Assembly: GCA_964472195.1 (NCBI GenBank)
Contig: CAYYJH010000043.1
Location: forward strand, 1 to 24,202
DNA length: 24,202 nt
Reading direction: 5' to 3'
Source: BS750m-G4 sp964472195
GTDB lineage: Bacteria > Bacteroidota > Ignavibacteria > Tepidaquicellales > Tepidaquicellaceae
The notes beneath the pieces were generated by a model. The model ran no database searches, had not been told where the DNA came from, and saw only the letters and a program-made list of their open reading frames with translations. Numbering within the stretch: the first letter of the stretch is position 1; the number at the start of each line of letters is the position of its first letter. Made by a program: the position numbers and the translations under genes. Of the stretch, positions 1-9,190 are shown piece after piece.

Positions 1-320
1 TAATTAAACTTATCTTGGACAGCTGTGATATAATGATTTAATATCCTTATAATCCTTGATTACTGGAATAACTACTTGTATTAAAAAATTAAATATTATT
101 TCTGCTTTTTTAAATTTTGATGGGAAATTTATGTACAGGTGATATAGTTTAATGCATTTGTCTAAAATTTTTAAAAAAAATTATATTGTTTGTTGTATTC
201 CAAAGTTAGTATCAAGCACCTTCTCTTTATTAATTTTTTAAATAATAATTAATACCTTACCCTTTTAAAAGCATATCATTTTTTTTTCACAAAGACTATT
301 TTGAGTTATAATAAATTTTC
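1..320. other. AT-rich intergenic region upstream of the first gene
   Basis: No convincing coding frame, RNA gene or strong hairpin is visible. The stretch is very AT-rich, with several A and T runs. The only signal worth noting is a possible promoter right in front of the first gene, listed separately. It may also hold the end of a gene or a terminator from outside the window that I cannot recognise. Confidence 0.6.
286..312 (+). promoter_or_regulatory. possible sigma70-like promoter, near-leaderless
   Basis: TTCACA at 286-291 and TATAAT at 307-312 are separated by 15 bases, slightly shorter than the usual 16-18. Transcription from this -10 would start about where the ATG at 321 lies, giving a leaderless or nearly leaderless mRNA. 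In DNA this rich in A and T the match could be chance. If it is real, translation might instead begin at the second ATG at 339. Confidence 0.25.
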
Positions 321-791
321 ATGAATAAATTTAGATTTATGAAAAACTTTCATATCTTTTCGTATATATTAAGTGGTTTAATATTTGTTATAGTTATAAC
401 TGGAGGGAACATTAGTGAGCCTCTGTTCTCGATGATTTCTGCAAAAACTCTTACTGCAGCCGGAGTTGATAGAAGTTCTATTGACTCTGCTGATACAAAA
501 ATCGATAATCTTGTTTATTCTGTTAAAAGATTTGAACGCCAAATTGACAAGCTTAAAAAATTGTTCTCGGATGATAAAGTAGATGAAAGTAAGTATGTTA
601 AGAAGAAAAATAAAATACTTTTAAATACTATTTATAATCCTTTAATTGAAATTTTAAATTACTTATACAGGTTTGGTTTTTTACTTACATCTATAATTTT
701 TTTATTGCTTGGTATAATTTTTAATTTAATCTTTAGAAGTTTCGAATTAAGAAGACGTGTTAATAGATTAGAAGAAGTGGTTTATAGATAA
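321..791 (+). CDS. hypothetical membrane protein with two TM helices and a charged middle
   Basis: I do not recognise this 156-residue protein. It has a hydrophobic segment at about residues 10-28, a hydrophilic middle rich in Lys, Asp and Glu (about 50-105) that may form a coiled coil, and a second hydrophobic segment at about 118-140. It ends in a basic, probably helical tail (RRRVNRLEEVVYR). The two-helix layout, with both basic ends in the cytoplasm, would place the middle in the periplasm. No Shine-Dalgarno sequence precedes the ATG. A second ATG at codon 7 is an equally possible start. It lies 77 bases before the Sua5 gene on the same strand, so co-transcription is possible. A real gene is supported by frame length and a clear topology, but no function can be given. 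Confidence 0.7.
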   Translation: MNKFRFMKNFHIFSYILSGLIFVIVITGGNISEPLFSMISAKTLTAAGVDRSSIDSADTKIDNLVYSVKRFERQIDKLKKLFSDDKVDESKYVKKKNKILLNTIYNPLIEILNYLYRFGFLLTSIIFLLLGIIFNLIFRSFELRRRVNRLEEVVYR

Positions 792-868
792 ATATAAATT
801 TTATATGTTAAATGCTAAATGTTACATGACTTTCAAAAGTAAGAAAATGATTTATGGCATAGTTTAGG

Positions 869-1822
869 ATGACACGAATTACAAAAAATATTGAAACAGC
901 AGTTAACGAATTAATAAATGATCAGGTTGTTGTCTTACCTACAGAAACCGTGTATGGTTTATCGGCAAATGCACTTGTTGCAGAATCAGTATTGAAAATT
1001 TTTGAAATAAAAAAGAGACCACAATTTAATCCTTTGATTGTTCATATTCTGAATATTGACGATATAGAGAAGTATGCTAATAAAATTCCCAAAGAGGTTT
1101 ATGCCCTTGCTGAAAAGTTCTCGCCAGGTCCGATCACTTTTATCCTTAAGAAGAAAAAAATTATACCGGATGTGGTAACTTCGGGATTGGATAGCGTTGC
1201 TCTAAGAATACCATCGCACTCAATGTTTCGAGAAGTCTTGCGTGTATCAGGAATACCGATAGCAGCACCTTCCGCAAATATGTTTGGCAGGATTTCGCCA
1301 ACAACAGCAGAAGAAGTTATGAAGGAATTAAAAGGAAAAGTAAACTATATCCTCGATGGAGGAAAGTGTAAGGTTGGTATTGAATCTACCGTAATAAGTT
1401 TTCCAGGGGATGGAATAAAAATATTAAGACCTGGTTTTATAACCAAAGAAGACATTGAAAATATTATAGGGAAAAAAGGTTCCGGAGATAAGAACTCGAC
1501 TATTATTTCTCCTGGATTGTTGAAATTTCATTATGCCCCGGTCACACCTTTGTACATAGTTGATAATATAATAGAATTAAAAGGTTTTAAAAATAAAAAC
1601 GTTGGGGTATTGGACTTATCGAATTATAAAGATTTAAGAAAGCTTGCTTCAAATTTTTTCTCTTTGTTAAGAAAATTTGATGAATCCAATTATGACTTTA
1701 TTGCAGCAAAGAAAGTTTCATCCGAAGGTCTGGGAATAGCAATCAACGACAGGCTTGAGAAGGCTTCCAAGGGAACAATTAAATTGATAAATGCAGAAAT
1801 AAAAATTATTAAGAAGAAGTAA
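869..1822 (+). CDS. L-threonylcarbamoyladenylate synthase, Sua5/YrdC type
   Basis: This enzyme makes threonylcarbamoyl-AMP from threonine, bicarbonate and ATP in the cytoplasm, the first step of the t6A modification at position 37 of tRNAs that read ANN codons. The YrdC domain spans about residues 1-195: PTETVYGL at 24-31, the KxR motif followed by NPLIVH at about 48-59, and APSAN and GIESTV motifs further on. The C-terminal Sua5 domain follows the typical linker (SPGLLKFHYAP, from about residue 214) and runs to residue 317. This length fits the long Sua5 form rather than the short TsaC form. The start ATG is preceded by TTTAGG, a weak ribosome site. The stop TAA shares one base with the ATG of the next gene, so the two are probably translationally coupled. 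Confidence 0.95.
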   Translation: MTRITKNIETAVNELINDQVVVLPTETVYGLSANALVAESVLKIFEIKKRPQFNPLIVHILNIDDIEKYANKIPKEVYALAEKFSPGPITFILKKKKIIPDVVTSGLDSVALRIPSHSMFREVLRVSGIPIAAPSANMFGRISPTTAEEVMKELKGKVNYILDGGKCKVGIESTVISFPGDGIKILRPGFITKEDIENIIGKKGSGDKNSTIISPGLLKFHYAPVTPLYIVDNIIELKGFKNKNVGVLDLSNYKDLRKLASNFFSLLRKFDESNYDFIAAKKVSSEGLGIAINDRLEKASKGTIKLINAEIKIIKKK

Positions 1823-3120
1823 TGTCTGAAAAGATTGAAATATCATTTGATGATGAAGAATCTAATTCAAAAAGGAATAAAGAAAAAATTGAAATAGATT
1901 TCGATGAAATTAAGGAAACAGAAACTGGTGAAAGCACTCTCGAAACAAAATCTGAGTTAATCACAAATGATCTGAAAGATATAACCGAGGTAACTCTTAA
2001 TTCTACAGTTGATTCATTTTTCCATGGTAATCCTGCATTAACTTGTTATTCCGACAGTGGGCTAAAGTTCCCGGAGGGAATTGAAAAAGGATTTAGAAGA
2101 AGATATAGTGTCGAGTTAAAAGATACTTTTTTAAATTCACTATTAGAAAACAACAAGTTTATCGTGCTAACTTCGAGCACTGGAAGAGTTTATTTCATTG
2201 ACAGGTTCAGCGGTGAAATAATTGAAAGAGTATTTTTTGAAAATGCAGTATTTGAAAAAACAGGCTTTGTTTTCAAAAATACTATTTATGTAAACTCACT
2301 AAGTTCAATTTATAAGTTTGCAAATGATCTTATTGGTTCTGATGATGCTGGGCAGGAGATTTACAGAACATCTTCTAATTATTATATCTGGAGTAATTTA
2401 AACCTTTGCAAAGGAAATATAGTTTTTATTGAATTCGATACTTCAAACAGAAAGGCTAATCTAAAAGTTATTGATTCCGAAACCTCAAATAATATATTTG
2501 ATTTCCAATTTAAAGTAACTGATTTCATCTCAGATCATATTGTTGTAACAGGAAGCCTGATATTTATTTCATATGATAACAAACTGGTAAAAATTAATCT
2601 CAAAGATAGTACATATAAGTGTATATCATTGTTTTTCAAAATGAGAGACGATTGCAGAATTTTTTACCTGAATAATAAAGTATATATAACTAATCCGAAG
2701 AATGAATTATATTATTTAGATTTAAAATCCAATTCTATAGATTTTAAATATACAGGTATTAAAAGTAATTTTATAAATTCTTTAGCAGGATTTAAGGATA
2801 ACATTTTTATAGGAACAGTTTATGGATGGAAATTATACAAATCTAATGGTATGCTTTTATATTCATATGATGACGTTGATGAGAATAAGATTGAAGCTGT
2901 AAGTAAAAATCTACTCATTGTTTCTAAAACAAATAAAATTGTCTGTCATAATTTGGATAGATTTCAAGAGGCGGAGGGATTTGCATTAAGGTCGAAGGAT
3001 AACAACATTGATTGTGAGGTTATTGAATCGGTCATTATCTCTTTTAATGATTTCTTTGTTTTAACAAAGAATGGTAAGCTCGAAGCCTTTACAAATGACA
3101 AACTGAACATTCATATTTAA
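1822..3120 (+). CDS. cytoplasmic beta-propeller-like (PQQ/WD-like) protein of unknown function
   Basis: The 432-residue protein has no signal peptide or membrane helix. Residues 1-55 are strongly charged and probably disordered, and contain two copies of a short motif, KIEISFDDE and KIEIDFDE. From about residue 90 on, the sequence is made of repeated short beta strands with propeller-like blades, such as GRVYFIDRFSGEIIE, typical of PQQ-like or WD-like repeats in which a bound cofactor is not required. The fold call is inferred from this strand pattern and not from a family I can name. Its ATG overlaps the Sua5 stop by one base, and only two bases separate its stop from the VWA gene, so it is co-expressed with both. 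A scaffold or sensor role with the VWA protein is plausible but unproven. Confidence 0.75.
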   Translation: MSEKIEISFDDEESNSKRNKEKIEIDFDEIKETETGESTLETKSELITNDLKDITEVTLNSTVDSFFHGNPALTCYSDSGLKFPEGIEKGFRRRYSVELKDTFLNSLLENNKFIVLTSSTGRVYFIDRFSGEIIERVFFENAVFEKTGFVFKNTIYVNSLSSIYKFANDLIGSDDAGQEIYRTSSNYYIWSNLNLCKGNIVFIEFDTSNRKANLKVIDSETSNNIFDFQFKVTDFISDHIVVTGSLIFISYDNKLVKINLKDSTYKCISLFFKMRDDCRIFYLNNKVYITNPKNELYYLDLKSNSIDFKYTGIKSNFINSLAGFKDNIFIGTVYGWKLYKSNGMLLYSYDDVDENKIEAVSKNLLIVSKTNKIVCHNLDRFQEAEGFALRSKDNNIDCEVIESVIISFNDFFVLTKNGKLEAFTNDKLNIHI

Positions 3121-3122
3121 AA

Positions 3123-4784
3123 ATGAAAATAAATATTGCATTATTACTATGCTGTCTGTTAATCAGACAGGTATTATTATCTGAAAATGTTTTTGCTCAA
3201 CAGAGCCGGCAGTTTATATTTCTGTTTGATAATTCCGGAAGCATGTCAGGATATTACAGGGAGTCAAACAGTTCCTTTAAATTGTTTTCTAAAGCCTTGA
3301 TTAAAAATTCTGTCAAGCGCGGCGATGAAGTTGATATAATGCTTTTTTCAAAAACGGAGAAGGATAGGGGGATGGAATCTCCGAAAATATTATACGAAGG
3401 AAGTGCTGATGCTCTGGTACTCGATAGAGTTATAGCAGAGTTCAAGATGATAAGAGCGAAAGATGGTGATTTAGGGAGAACGGATTTGATAGAAGCAATT
3501 GACAAAGGTATATTAAAAATTGAGGGAGACGCAGGGATTATCTGGTTGGTAACCGATAACATAAATGATAACAGCGGAAGTGGAGATGAGTCATATTTAA
3601 ATACATTAAAGTTTTATGAAAGATTAAGGCAGGATAAAAATATTAGAAAAATCCTTTTATACCCTATTCCCGAGACAATACGAGAAAATGGTGAAACATC
3701 TAACGGTTATGTAGTTTATGGAATATTCTATTCAAAGGAAGAAGTTTCGCAAAAAGATTTAGAAATATACGATGTGATTTTAAGAAGTGCAGGAATAAAG
3801 CAAAAAGCAATTACTTTAAAACCGCTCGATATTGGAACAATCGTACTGATGCCTAAAAAGACTCAAACAAGAGTGTATCCCGGGAAATTATTTTTCGATG
3901 GGAAAACATTAAGGGGATTTGATTTTGAAGAAGGAGAACCAGTTAAAGAAGTTTTCAATGATTTGTCATTGAAATCCAACCTTTATCCGTATCTGATAAA
4001 GAGTGCGCGATTAAGTGTGAGACTCTTGGATTTTGAGTCATCGGATTACTCCGTTAAATCATTAGGTACACAGACTATTTCACCGTCGACAGTAAGTAAT
4101 GTTTCACCGGAGGGAGAGGTCACAGGATTCTCTATTATTTTCAACATGCCCGATATAACACCTACTTTTTCATTCAATACAATCTTTAAAGAAGATTTCA
4201 CGATTGGGGGAAATTTAGTATTGGAAGTTACAAACGTGGATATAGAACTCGATGAAAACTATATGAATCAATTTAGAGAGTTGTTTGCATTACAAACAGT
4301 TCCGGAGATATTTAAACCCGTTCTAAAGGATAAAAAAATTATAACACAAATACCCCTGGAAATCAGAATGAGATATGGACCATGGAGATTGTTCGTATTG
4401 ATCGGTTTGATTGTATTAGTTGCTGCAATCATATTTCTGATTTTGTATTTTGTTTTCAGGAAGAAGTGTTTTATAGTAGTTATAGATAATACAGACGAAC
4501 AAAGTATATGCTTGAATTTCTTAAGTTCATACAGTGTATTCAAAGGTTACTCTCAAGAATTGGGAAAAATAAAAGTAAACCTTTTTGGTTCGATTAAGTT
4601 TTTATATTCTAAATTTACAACCATACCGGGTAAAAAAGTTTTTTTACGCGAAGGGTTACCGATTGATATTGAGTATGAAGAAGATAATCTCAAAAAGGTG
4701 AACGTTACTCTTATGATTGGCAAGGTTGTAAAAAAGAAGGTGGAGTCGTCAGAGTTAGATACAGAATATTCAAAGTATCATTAA
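3123..4784 (+). CDS. membrane-anchored von Willebrand factor A domain protein
   Basis: A signal peptide (about residues 1-25) is followed directly by a VWA domain. The metal-ion-dependent adhesion site looks complete: DNSGS at D36/S38/S40, T120 in GRTDL and D145 in VTDN. After the VWA domain (about 28-215) comes a beta-rich extracytoplasmic region (about 230-400), one transmembrane helix (about 422-446) followed by RKK, and a cytoplasmic tail of about 105 residues, also beta-rich. Topology is therefore periplasmic VWA with a cytoplasmic tail, by the positive-inside rule. VWA domains usually bind protein ligands through a divalent metal. The gene follows the propeller gene by two bases and is the last of this tight group. 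The partner is unknown; the cytoplasmic propeller protein is the obvious candidate for the tail. Confidence 0.85.
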   Translation: MKINIALLLCCLLIRQVLLSENVFAQQSRQFIFLFDNSGSMSGYYRESNSSFKLFSKALIKNSVKRGDEVDIMLFSKTEKDRGMESPKILYEGSADALVLDRVIAEFKMIRAKDGDLGRTDLIEAIDKGILKIEGDAGIIWLVTDNINDNSGSGDESYLNTLKFYERLRQDKNIRKILLYPIPETIRENGETSNGYVVYGIFYSKEEVSQKDLEIYDVILRSAGIKQKAITLKPLDIGTIVLMPKKTQTRVYPGKLFFDGKTLRGFDFEEGEPVKEVFNDLSLKSNLYPYLIKSARLSVRLLDFESSDYSVKSLGTQTISPSTVSNVSPEGEVTGFSIIFNMPDITPTFSFNTIFKEDFTIGGNLVLEVTNVDIELDENYMNQFRELFALQTVPEIFKPVLKDKKIITQIPLEIRMRYGPWRLFVLIGLIVLVAAIIFLILYFVFRKKCFIVVIDNTDEQSICLNFLSSYSVFKGYSQELGKIKVNLFGSIKFLYSKFTTIPGKKVFLREGLPIDIEYEEDNLKKVNVTLMIGKVVKKKVESSELDTEYSKYH

Positions 4785-4835
4785 AATTTTCTTAAAATTA
4801 AATTCACAGCTTTTGATCCGATAAATACTTATTGT

Positions 4836-4904
4836 TCAATAACCGTTATTAATGGTTCTTAATCTTATATCTTATTATGAATTGAAAGCACATCGGTTAT
4901 TGAA
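4836..4904. repeat. 11-bp perfect inverted repeat in the leader of the outer-membrane protein gene
   Basis: TTCAATAACCG at 4836-4846 and CGGTTATTGAA at 4894-4904 are exact reverse complements with 47 bases between them. The left arm can also form a local hairpin: 4842-4848 can pair with 4852-4858 (AACC and GGTT ends, one G-T pair, 3-base loop). The two structures use the same bases and exclude each other. The right arm ends 20 bases before the ATG at 4925. It could be a leader RNA switch or a pair of protein-binding half-sites. Confidence 0.5.
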
Positions 4905-4924
4905 TATCTTTTAAAAATTTATTA

Positions 4925-7900
4925 ATGCTGATCAAAAGTATCCAAATCTTTTTAGTTATCTGCTTACTGACAAGTTCTGCACTATTTTCTCAGCAAAATC
5001 CAAATAAAAAAACTTCTACCTATAAGGTTACATCGAAGGATACACTTATTGAGACGGGTGACAAATTTATAATTCAATTTACTGATGTTTTGACAGTTGA
5101 TAATGTGGTACTTAATCCTAATGACGATTATAAAATCGATTACAGGGAAGGAACTATAAGTATTAACAATGATCTTTTTAAAAAATATTCATTAGACACT
5201 AACAGGATATATGATTTAATTGTTGAATACGCTCTGTTCCCTTATAACTTCAAAGATGAATACTCAAACTTTAATATTATTTTAGAGACGGATACTTTAA
5301 CGGGAGATACAGTTCAAATTGCCGTTCAAAAAAAGGATCTGATTGAAAACTTATTTGAAGGAACTGATCTTGAAAAGTCTGGAAGCCTGTTCAGAGGATT
5401 TACTTTTGGTTCGAACAGGGACGTAACATTGAATTCCGGTTTTCGGTTGCAGTTGAATGGAAAGCTTGCAAAAGATGTCGATATTGTAGCGGCATTGACC
5501 GATGAAAGCACCCCGATCCAACCCGAAGGAAATACACAGAAACTTCAAGAACTTGATAAAGTATTCATCGAAGTTAGAAGTAATAATGTGACGACAACAA
5601 TTGGAGATATTGACATTAATTTTAAAAAATCTGAATTTGTAAATTTTAACAGAAAGATTCAGGGTGCAAAAGGATTTGGTGAGTTTGATTTTGGTGACAT
5701 CTTGCTCACAGGAGCTGTTTCAAGAGGAAAATTTAATACGAATTCATTTAACGGTATTGATGGTGTGCAGGGTCCTTATAGACTTTTAGGTGCAGACAAT
5801 GAAACAAATATACTTGTTCTTTCCGGGACAGAAGAAGTATATATTGATGGAATAAAGATGACAAGAGGGGATCAGGCAGATTATGTTATTGATTACGGGA
5901 TAGGGGAGATAACTTTTACTGAGAAAAGAATAATATCAAACACAACCAGGATAGTAGTGGATTTTGAATATTCTGAGAGAAGATACTCGCGAACACTGCT
6001 TGCAGGAAACAACCAGTTTAAATTTTTTGGCAACAAACTCAATGTTGGAATCTCATACGTGAATGAATTTGACAGCAAAGACAAAACAATAGATTTTACA
6101 TTGAGTGACGAAGATAAAGAGATATTGCGGAAAGCCGGGAATGACAAACTAAAAGCTGCTAAGTCCGGTGTGACTGAGGTTGGAAGAAATGATTCTACTG
6201 GTATCGGGCTTGGTTCTTATGTTAGAGTTGATACTACAATTAATTTAAATACAGTTATTTTATACAGATATGTCCCCGGAGACTCAAATGCTATTTATAA
6301 CGTGACGTTTTCATTTGTGGGATCCGGTAATGGTAATTACAATAGCATAAGTACATTTCAGTATGATTTTGTTGGAATAAAACAGGGCAGCTATGATACA
6401 GTTGTGTTTATCCCAATTCCAACAGCATATCAGGTTTTTAATGTTTCCGTGGATTATTCACCTGATCGGAACAAAGATTTCTATGTGAATCTTGAGTCTG
6501 CTTATTCTTATTTCAATCAGAATATGTTTTCGGACATTGATGATAAAAACAATGGTGGGGTTGCTTTTCTGGGTTCAATTGGTTTTAAGAAGAATGATTT
6601 TAAACTTTTAGGAATGAAGGTAATGAATCTCGATATTAACTTCAAAGAAAGAGTTATAAATAAACTTTTCAATTCTCTTGACAGGATTAACTCAGTGGAA
6701 TTTAATCGGAATTTCAATGTTCAAGATTCGAGCAAAGTAACAGAGGAACTAAGAGAGGGGAATTTGGTTTTTAGTCCCGGTAAACTGATTAATATAAATG
6801 GAAATTTTGGGCAGCTAAAAAGAGGTGATTTTTTCAATTCAAACAGGACAATTGCGAAATTTGAATTCAATCCTGTCCCGACAATTCTTGATACATCCGG
6901 TCTTCCGCAGGTGAAATATGAATTTGAATATGTAGACAGCAAGGATCGTTTGTTTAATAATGATGGTAAGTGGACAAAGCATTATGCATATCTTGGTTAT
7001 AATAGATTTCTTGGAAAAGATATTAGAAACAGTCCATCGGTAGTTTTAAATTTTGAATATATCGGGGAGAATAAAAGAAACAGTGTTAACGGTGGTTCGG
7101 GGGATAGTCTGACAGGTGATAGTTTCGCCTTCGATGAGATAATCCCAAGAGTATCTTTAAACAATTTTTTTGATATTAGCATATTTTCAGAATTCAACTA
7201 TCGAAAAGACCGAAGCAGCAATAAGGGAAAATTATTTGATCTTTCAAATTCTTATACTCAGCGGTACGGAATTTCTTACAAAGGAATATCGTGGTTCTCA
7301 ACTTTATTCGACATAGCAATACAAGACAAATTGTATACAAACGAAGCGTACCAGTTAGGAAACAGGGATAATAATTCTGTACTTGTGAATTCGAGAACCC
7401 GAATTGATCCTTTTAATGGTGCAATACAAACTGATTTGTTGTATAAGATTACGAGTGAAAGGACTGCTAAGGTAGAGAAGTTGTTCGTACTTGTCCCTGT
7501 TGGCGAGGGAAATTATATATATCTCGGTGATCTTAATAATAACGGCATACAGGATGAGAATGAATTTCAGCTTGTTAATTTCGACGGAAACTATATTAAA
7601 TTGAATATCCCAACTGATGAGTTTTTTCCAACGGTCGATCTGCGAACGTTCGCAAGGATCTATATTAAACCCTCAAGACATTTTAGTTTGAAGGGTGGTA
7701 ATCTCTTCGCAGATTTGATTAATAATTTCACTTCCGAAACGTCTTACAGGATTGAAGAAAAAAGCAAGGATCCCAATACGGATAATTTATATTTTTTAAA
7801 GTTCAGTACTTTCTTAAACGACTCAAACACACTTTCTGGTACCCAAATATTTCAGCAGGATTTTAATTTCTTTGAAAATAACCAGGCTTATTCACTCAGA

Positions 7901-8482
7901 TTAAGATTTTTACAAACAAAGAGTTTTGGACAGTTCAGCAGTGGTAATGAACGACTTCTTAATATACAGCGTTCAATAAGATTTAAATTAGGCTTAACGG
8001 ATGATATTACAACACAGATAGAATATACTAATAAAACTGATAAGAACACTGCACCTTTAAATTCTATCAGGAACAGAGATATTTTAGCTGACGAGTTTTT
8101 AACAGACATCGCATACAGACCATTTCCGGAGATTGAAAGTGGTTTGCAGTTTAATTTCACAAGAGCAACCGATTATTTCCCTGTGGTAAACACCGGTGCA
8201 GATATAAACCAGCAAATTCTTAGGTTTATATATTCATTTGTATCTGTCGGACGGCTAAGACTTGAATTTGAAAGAGATGAGGTATTGTTGAGTTCCAATC
8301 CAATTAATCTTCCTTATGAATTAACTAATGGCAGGATTGCCGGCAAGAGTTACTTCTGGAGAGCGTTGCTTGATTATAGTATTAGTAAGAACATACAGAC
8401 ATCATTAAATTATAATGGAAGAATTGAGGGCAGCAAAAAAGTCATACACTCTGGTAATGCTCAGGTAACAGCCTTCTTTTAG
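4925..8482 (+). CDS. large outer-membrane beta-barrel protein of unknown function
   Basis: The 1185-residue protein has a signal peptide (about residues 1-23, ending in SALFSQQ). An N-terminal beta-rich region (about 25-130) is followed by a stretch found in large surface proteins of the FCB group: LNGKLAKDVDIVAALTDES, IQPEGNTQKLQELDKVFIEV and GDIDINF (about 170-240). Next comes a GPYRLLG...VYIDG...RGDQADYVIDYGIGEITF segment (about 280-330). From about residue 520 to the end the sequence alternates polar and hydrophobic residues in long strands separated by charged loops, as in a transmembrane barrel. An Asp/Asn-rich loop, GDLNNNGIQDENEFQ, lies near residue 870. The last residues (AQVTAFF) end in Phe, the classical barrel-assembly signal. 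It is not a TonB receptor by any motif I can see; some resemblance to SprA-like surface proteins is only an impression. Confidence 0.8.
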   Translation: MLIKSIQIFLVICLLTSSALFSQQNPNKKTSTYKVTSKDTLIETGDKFIIQFTDVLTVDNVVLNPNDDYKIDYREGTISINNDLFKKYSLDTNRIYDLIVEYALFPYNFKDEYSNFNIILETDTLTGDTVQIAVQKKDLIENLFEGTDLEKSGSLFRGFTFGSNRDVTLNSGFRLQLNGKLAKDVDIVAALTDESTPIQPEGNTQKLQELDKVFIEVRSNNVTTTIGDIDINFKKSEFVNFNRKIQGAKGFGEFDFGDILLTGAVSRGKFNTNSFNGIDGVQGPYRLLGADNETNILVLSGTEEVYIDGIKMTRGDQADYVIDYGIGEITFTEKRIISNTTRIVVDFEYSERRYSRTLLAGNNQFKFFGNKLNVGISYVNEFDSKDKTIDFTLSDEDKEILRKAGNDKLKAAKSGVTEVGRNDSTGIGLGSYVRVDTTINLNTVILYRYVPGDSNAIYNVTFSFVGSGNGNYNSISTFQYDFVGIKQGSYDTVVFIPIPTAYQVFNVSVDYSPDRNKDFYVNLESAYSYFNQNMFSDIDDKNNGGVAFLGSIGFKKNDFKLLGMKVMNLDINFKERVINKLFNSLDRINSVEFNRNFNVQDSSKVTEELREGNLVFSPGKLININGNFGQLKRGDFFNSNRTIAKFEFNPVPTILDTSGLPQVKYEFEYVDSKDRLFNNDGKWTKHYAYLGYNRFLGKDIRNSPSVVLNFEYIGENKRNSVNGGSGDSLTGDSFAFDEIIPRVSLNNFFDISIFSEFNYRKDRSSNKGKLFDLSNSYTQRYGISYKGISWFSTLFDIAIQDKLYTNEAYQLGNRDNNSVLVNSRTRIDPFNGAIQTDLLYKITSERTAKVEKLFVLVPVGEGNYIYLGDLNNNGIQDENEFQLVNFDGNYIKLNIPTDEFFPTVDLRTFARIYIKPSRHFSLKGGNLFADLINNFTSETSYRIEEKSKDPNTDNLYFLKFSTFLNDSNTLSGTQIFQQDFNFFENNQAYSLRLRFLQTKSFGQFSSGNERLLNIQRSIRFKLGLTDDITTQIEYTNKTDKNTAPLNSIRNRDILADEFLTDIAYRPFPEIESGLQFNFTRATDYFPVVNTGADINQQILRFIYSFVSVGRLRLEFERDEVLLSSNPINLPYELTNGRIAGKSYFWRALLDYSISKNIQTSLNYNGRIEGSKKVIHSGNAQVTAFF

Positions 8483-8589
8483 AATTATTATTTTTTATTA
8501 TTATAAATAGAAAGATACAATAATATATACAGAGGATTATCGAATTTTATCAAGACTACTATGCCCGGGAAAATGAAATTATATAAATA

Positions 8590-9126
8590 CTATTTTAGTA
8601 TTGCAATCAGTAATATAACAGCTATTAAAACTAAAATAATCGTTATTAAAGTATAATGGTCTAACTCGAAGGCATTATCGATAGTTGTTGCCTTATAGCT
8701 TTGAAAATTATTACTTTCTTCCGGGTTGTCTTTTGAAATTGCAAATATATCCAAATCTCCATCACCATCCTTATCTGCAAAAAAGAGAGGTACAGGGATT
8801 GTGATATCTACAATCGAGTGAATTTCATACTCACTGTAATTATTATTTTCTAATTTGAAATCGGGTTCGTTGAGCGTCCCGATATTTTTATAATACTCAA
8901 CCCTGCCTTCTTTATTGAAATATAAAATATCAAAGTCGCCGTCTTTATCTTCATCTACATAAACAGGATTACCCTGGAAGTTTGTTTGCTGTATATATTT
9001 ATCAGCTAAGTTAAGAATTTCATCCTCTGAGAAAACTGTCTTGGGGTCAGTATCTGCTTTAGCATTGATATTCAATAGGAGAGCAAATAAAAACAGTACT
9101 ATGAAAATGTAAATTGATTTGTTCAT
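8590..9126 (-). CDS. small exported VCBS/FG-GAP-like protein with C-terminal membrane anchor
   Basis: The 178-residue protein has a signal peptide (about 1-24, ending NINAKA) and two repeats of the VCBS/FG-GAP type. Each begins with a calcium-binding-like Asp ladder: D58/D60/D62/D64/D66 and D118/D120/D122/D124/D126. The first is followed by the typical YYKNIGTLNEPDF segment (79-90). A very hydrophobic helix at 159-177 ends in a single Lys at the extreme C-terminus, so the protein is probably tethered with its repeats outside the cytoplasm. Family members usually carry many such repeats; this one has about two. It is convergent with the barrel gene and lies 64 bases downstream of the glycosyltransferase gene, so it may be the last gene of the minus-strand cluster. 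Function is not known. Confidence 0.75.
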   Translation of the reverse strand: MNKSIYIFIVLFLFALLLNINAKADTDPKTVFSEDEILNLADKYIQQTNFQGNPVYVDEDKDGDFDILYFNKEGRVEYYKNIGTLNEPDFKLENNNYSEYEIHSIVDITIPVPLFFADKDGDGDLDIFAISKDNPEESNNFQSYKATTIDNAFELDHYTLITIILVLIAVILLIAILK

Positions 9127-9190
9127 GATGATGATTTTATTTAATGTAAGGTGTTTGTGTAAAAATAATAAAAAAAAATATCAATTTTTA

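Noticed and set aside
792..806. Palindrome of 7 bp after the first gene
   Set aside because: All A-T with a one-base centre, so it cannot form a stable RNA hairpin.
3254..3562. Open frame of 102 codons on the minus strand inside the VWA gene
   Set aside because: It is antisense to a well-supported VWA coding region with complete metal-site residues; its peptide shows no domain.
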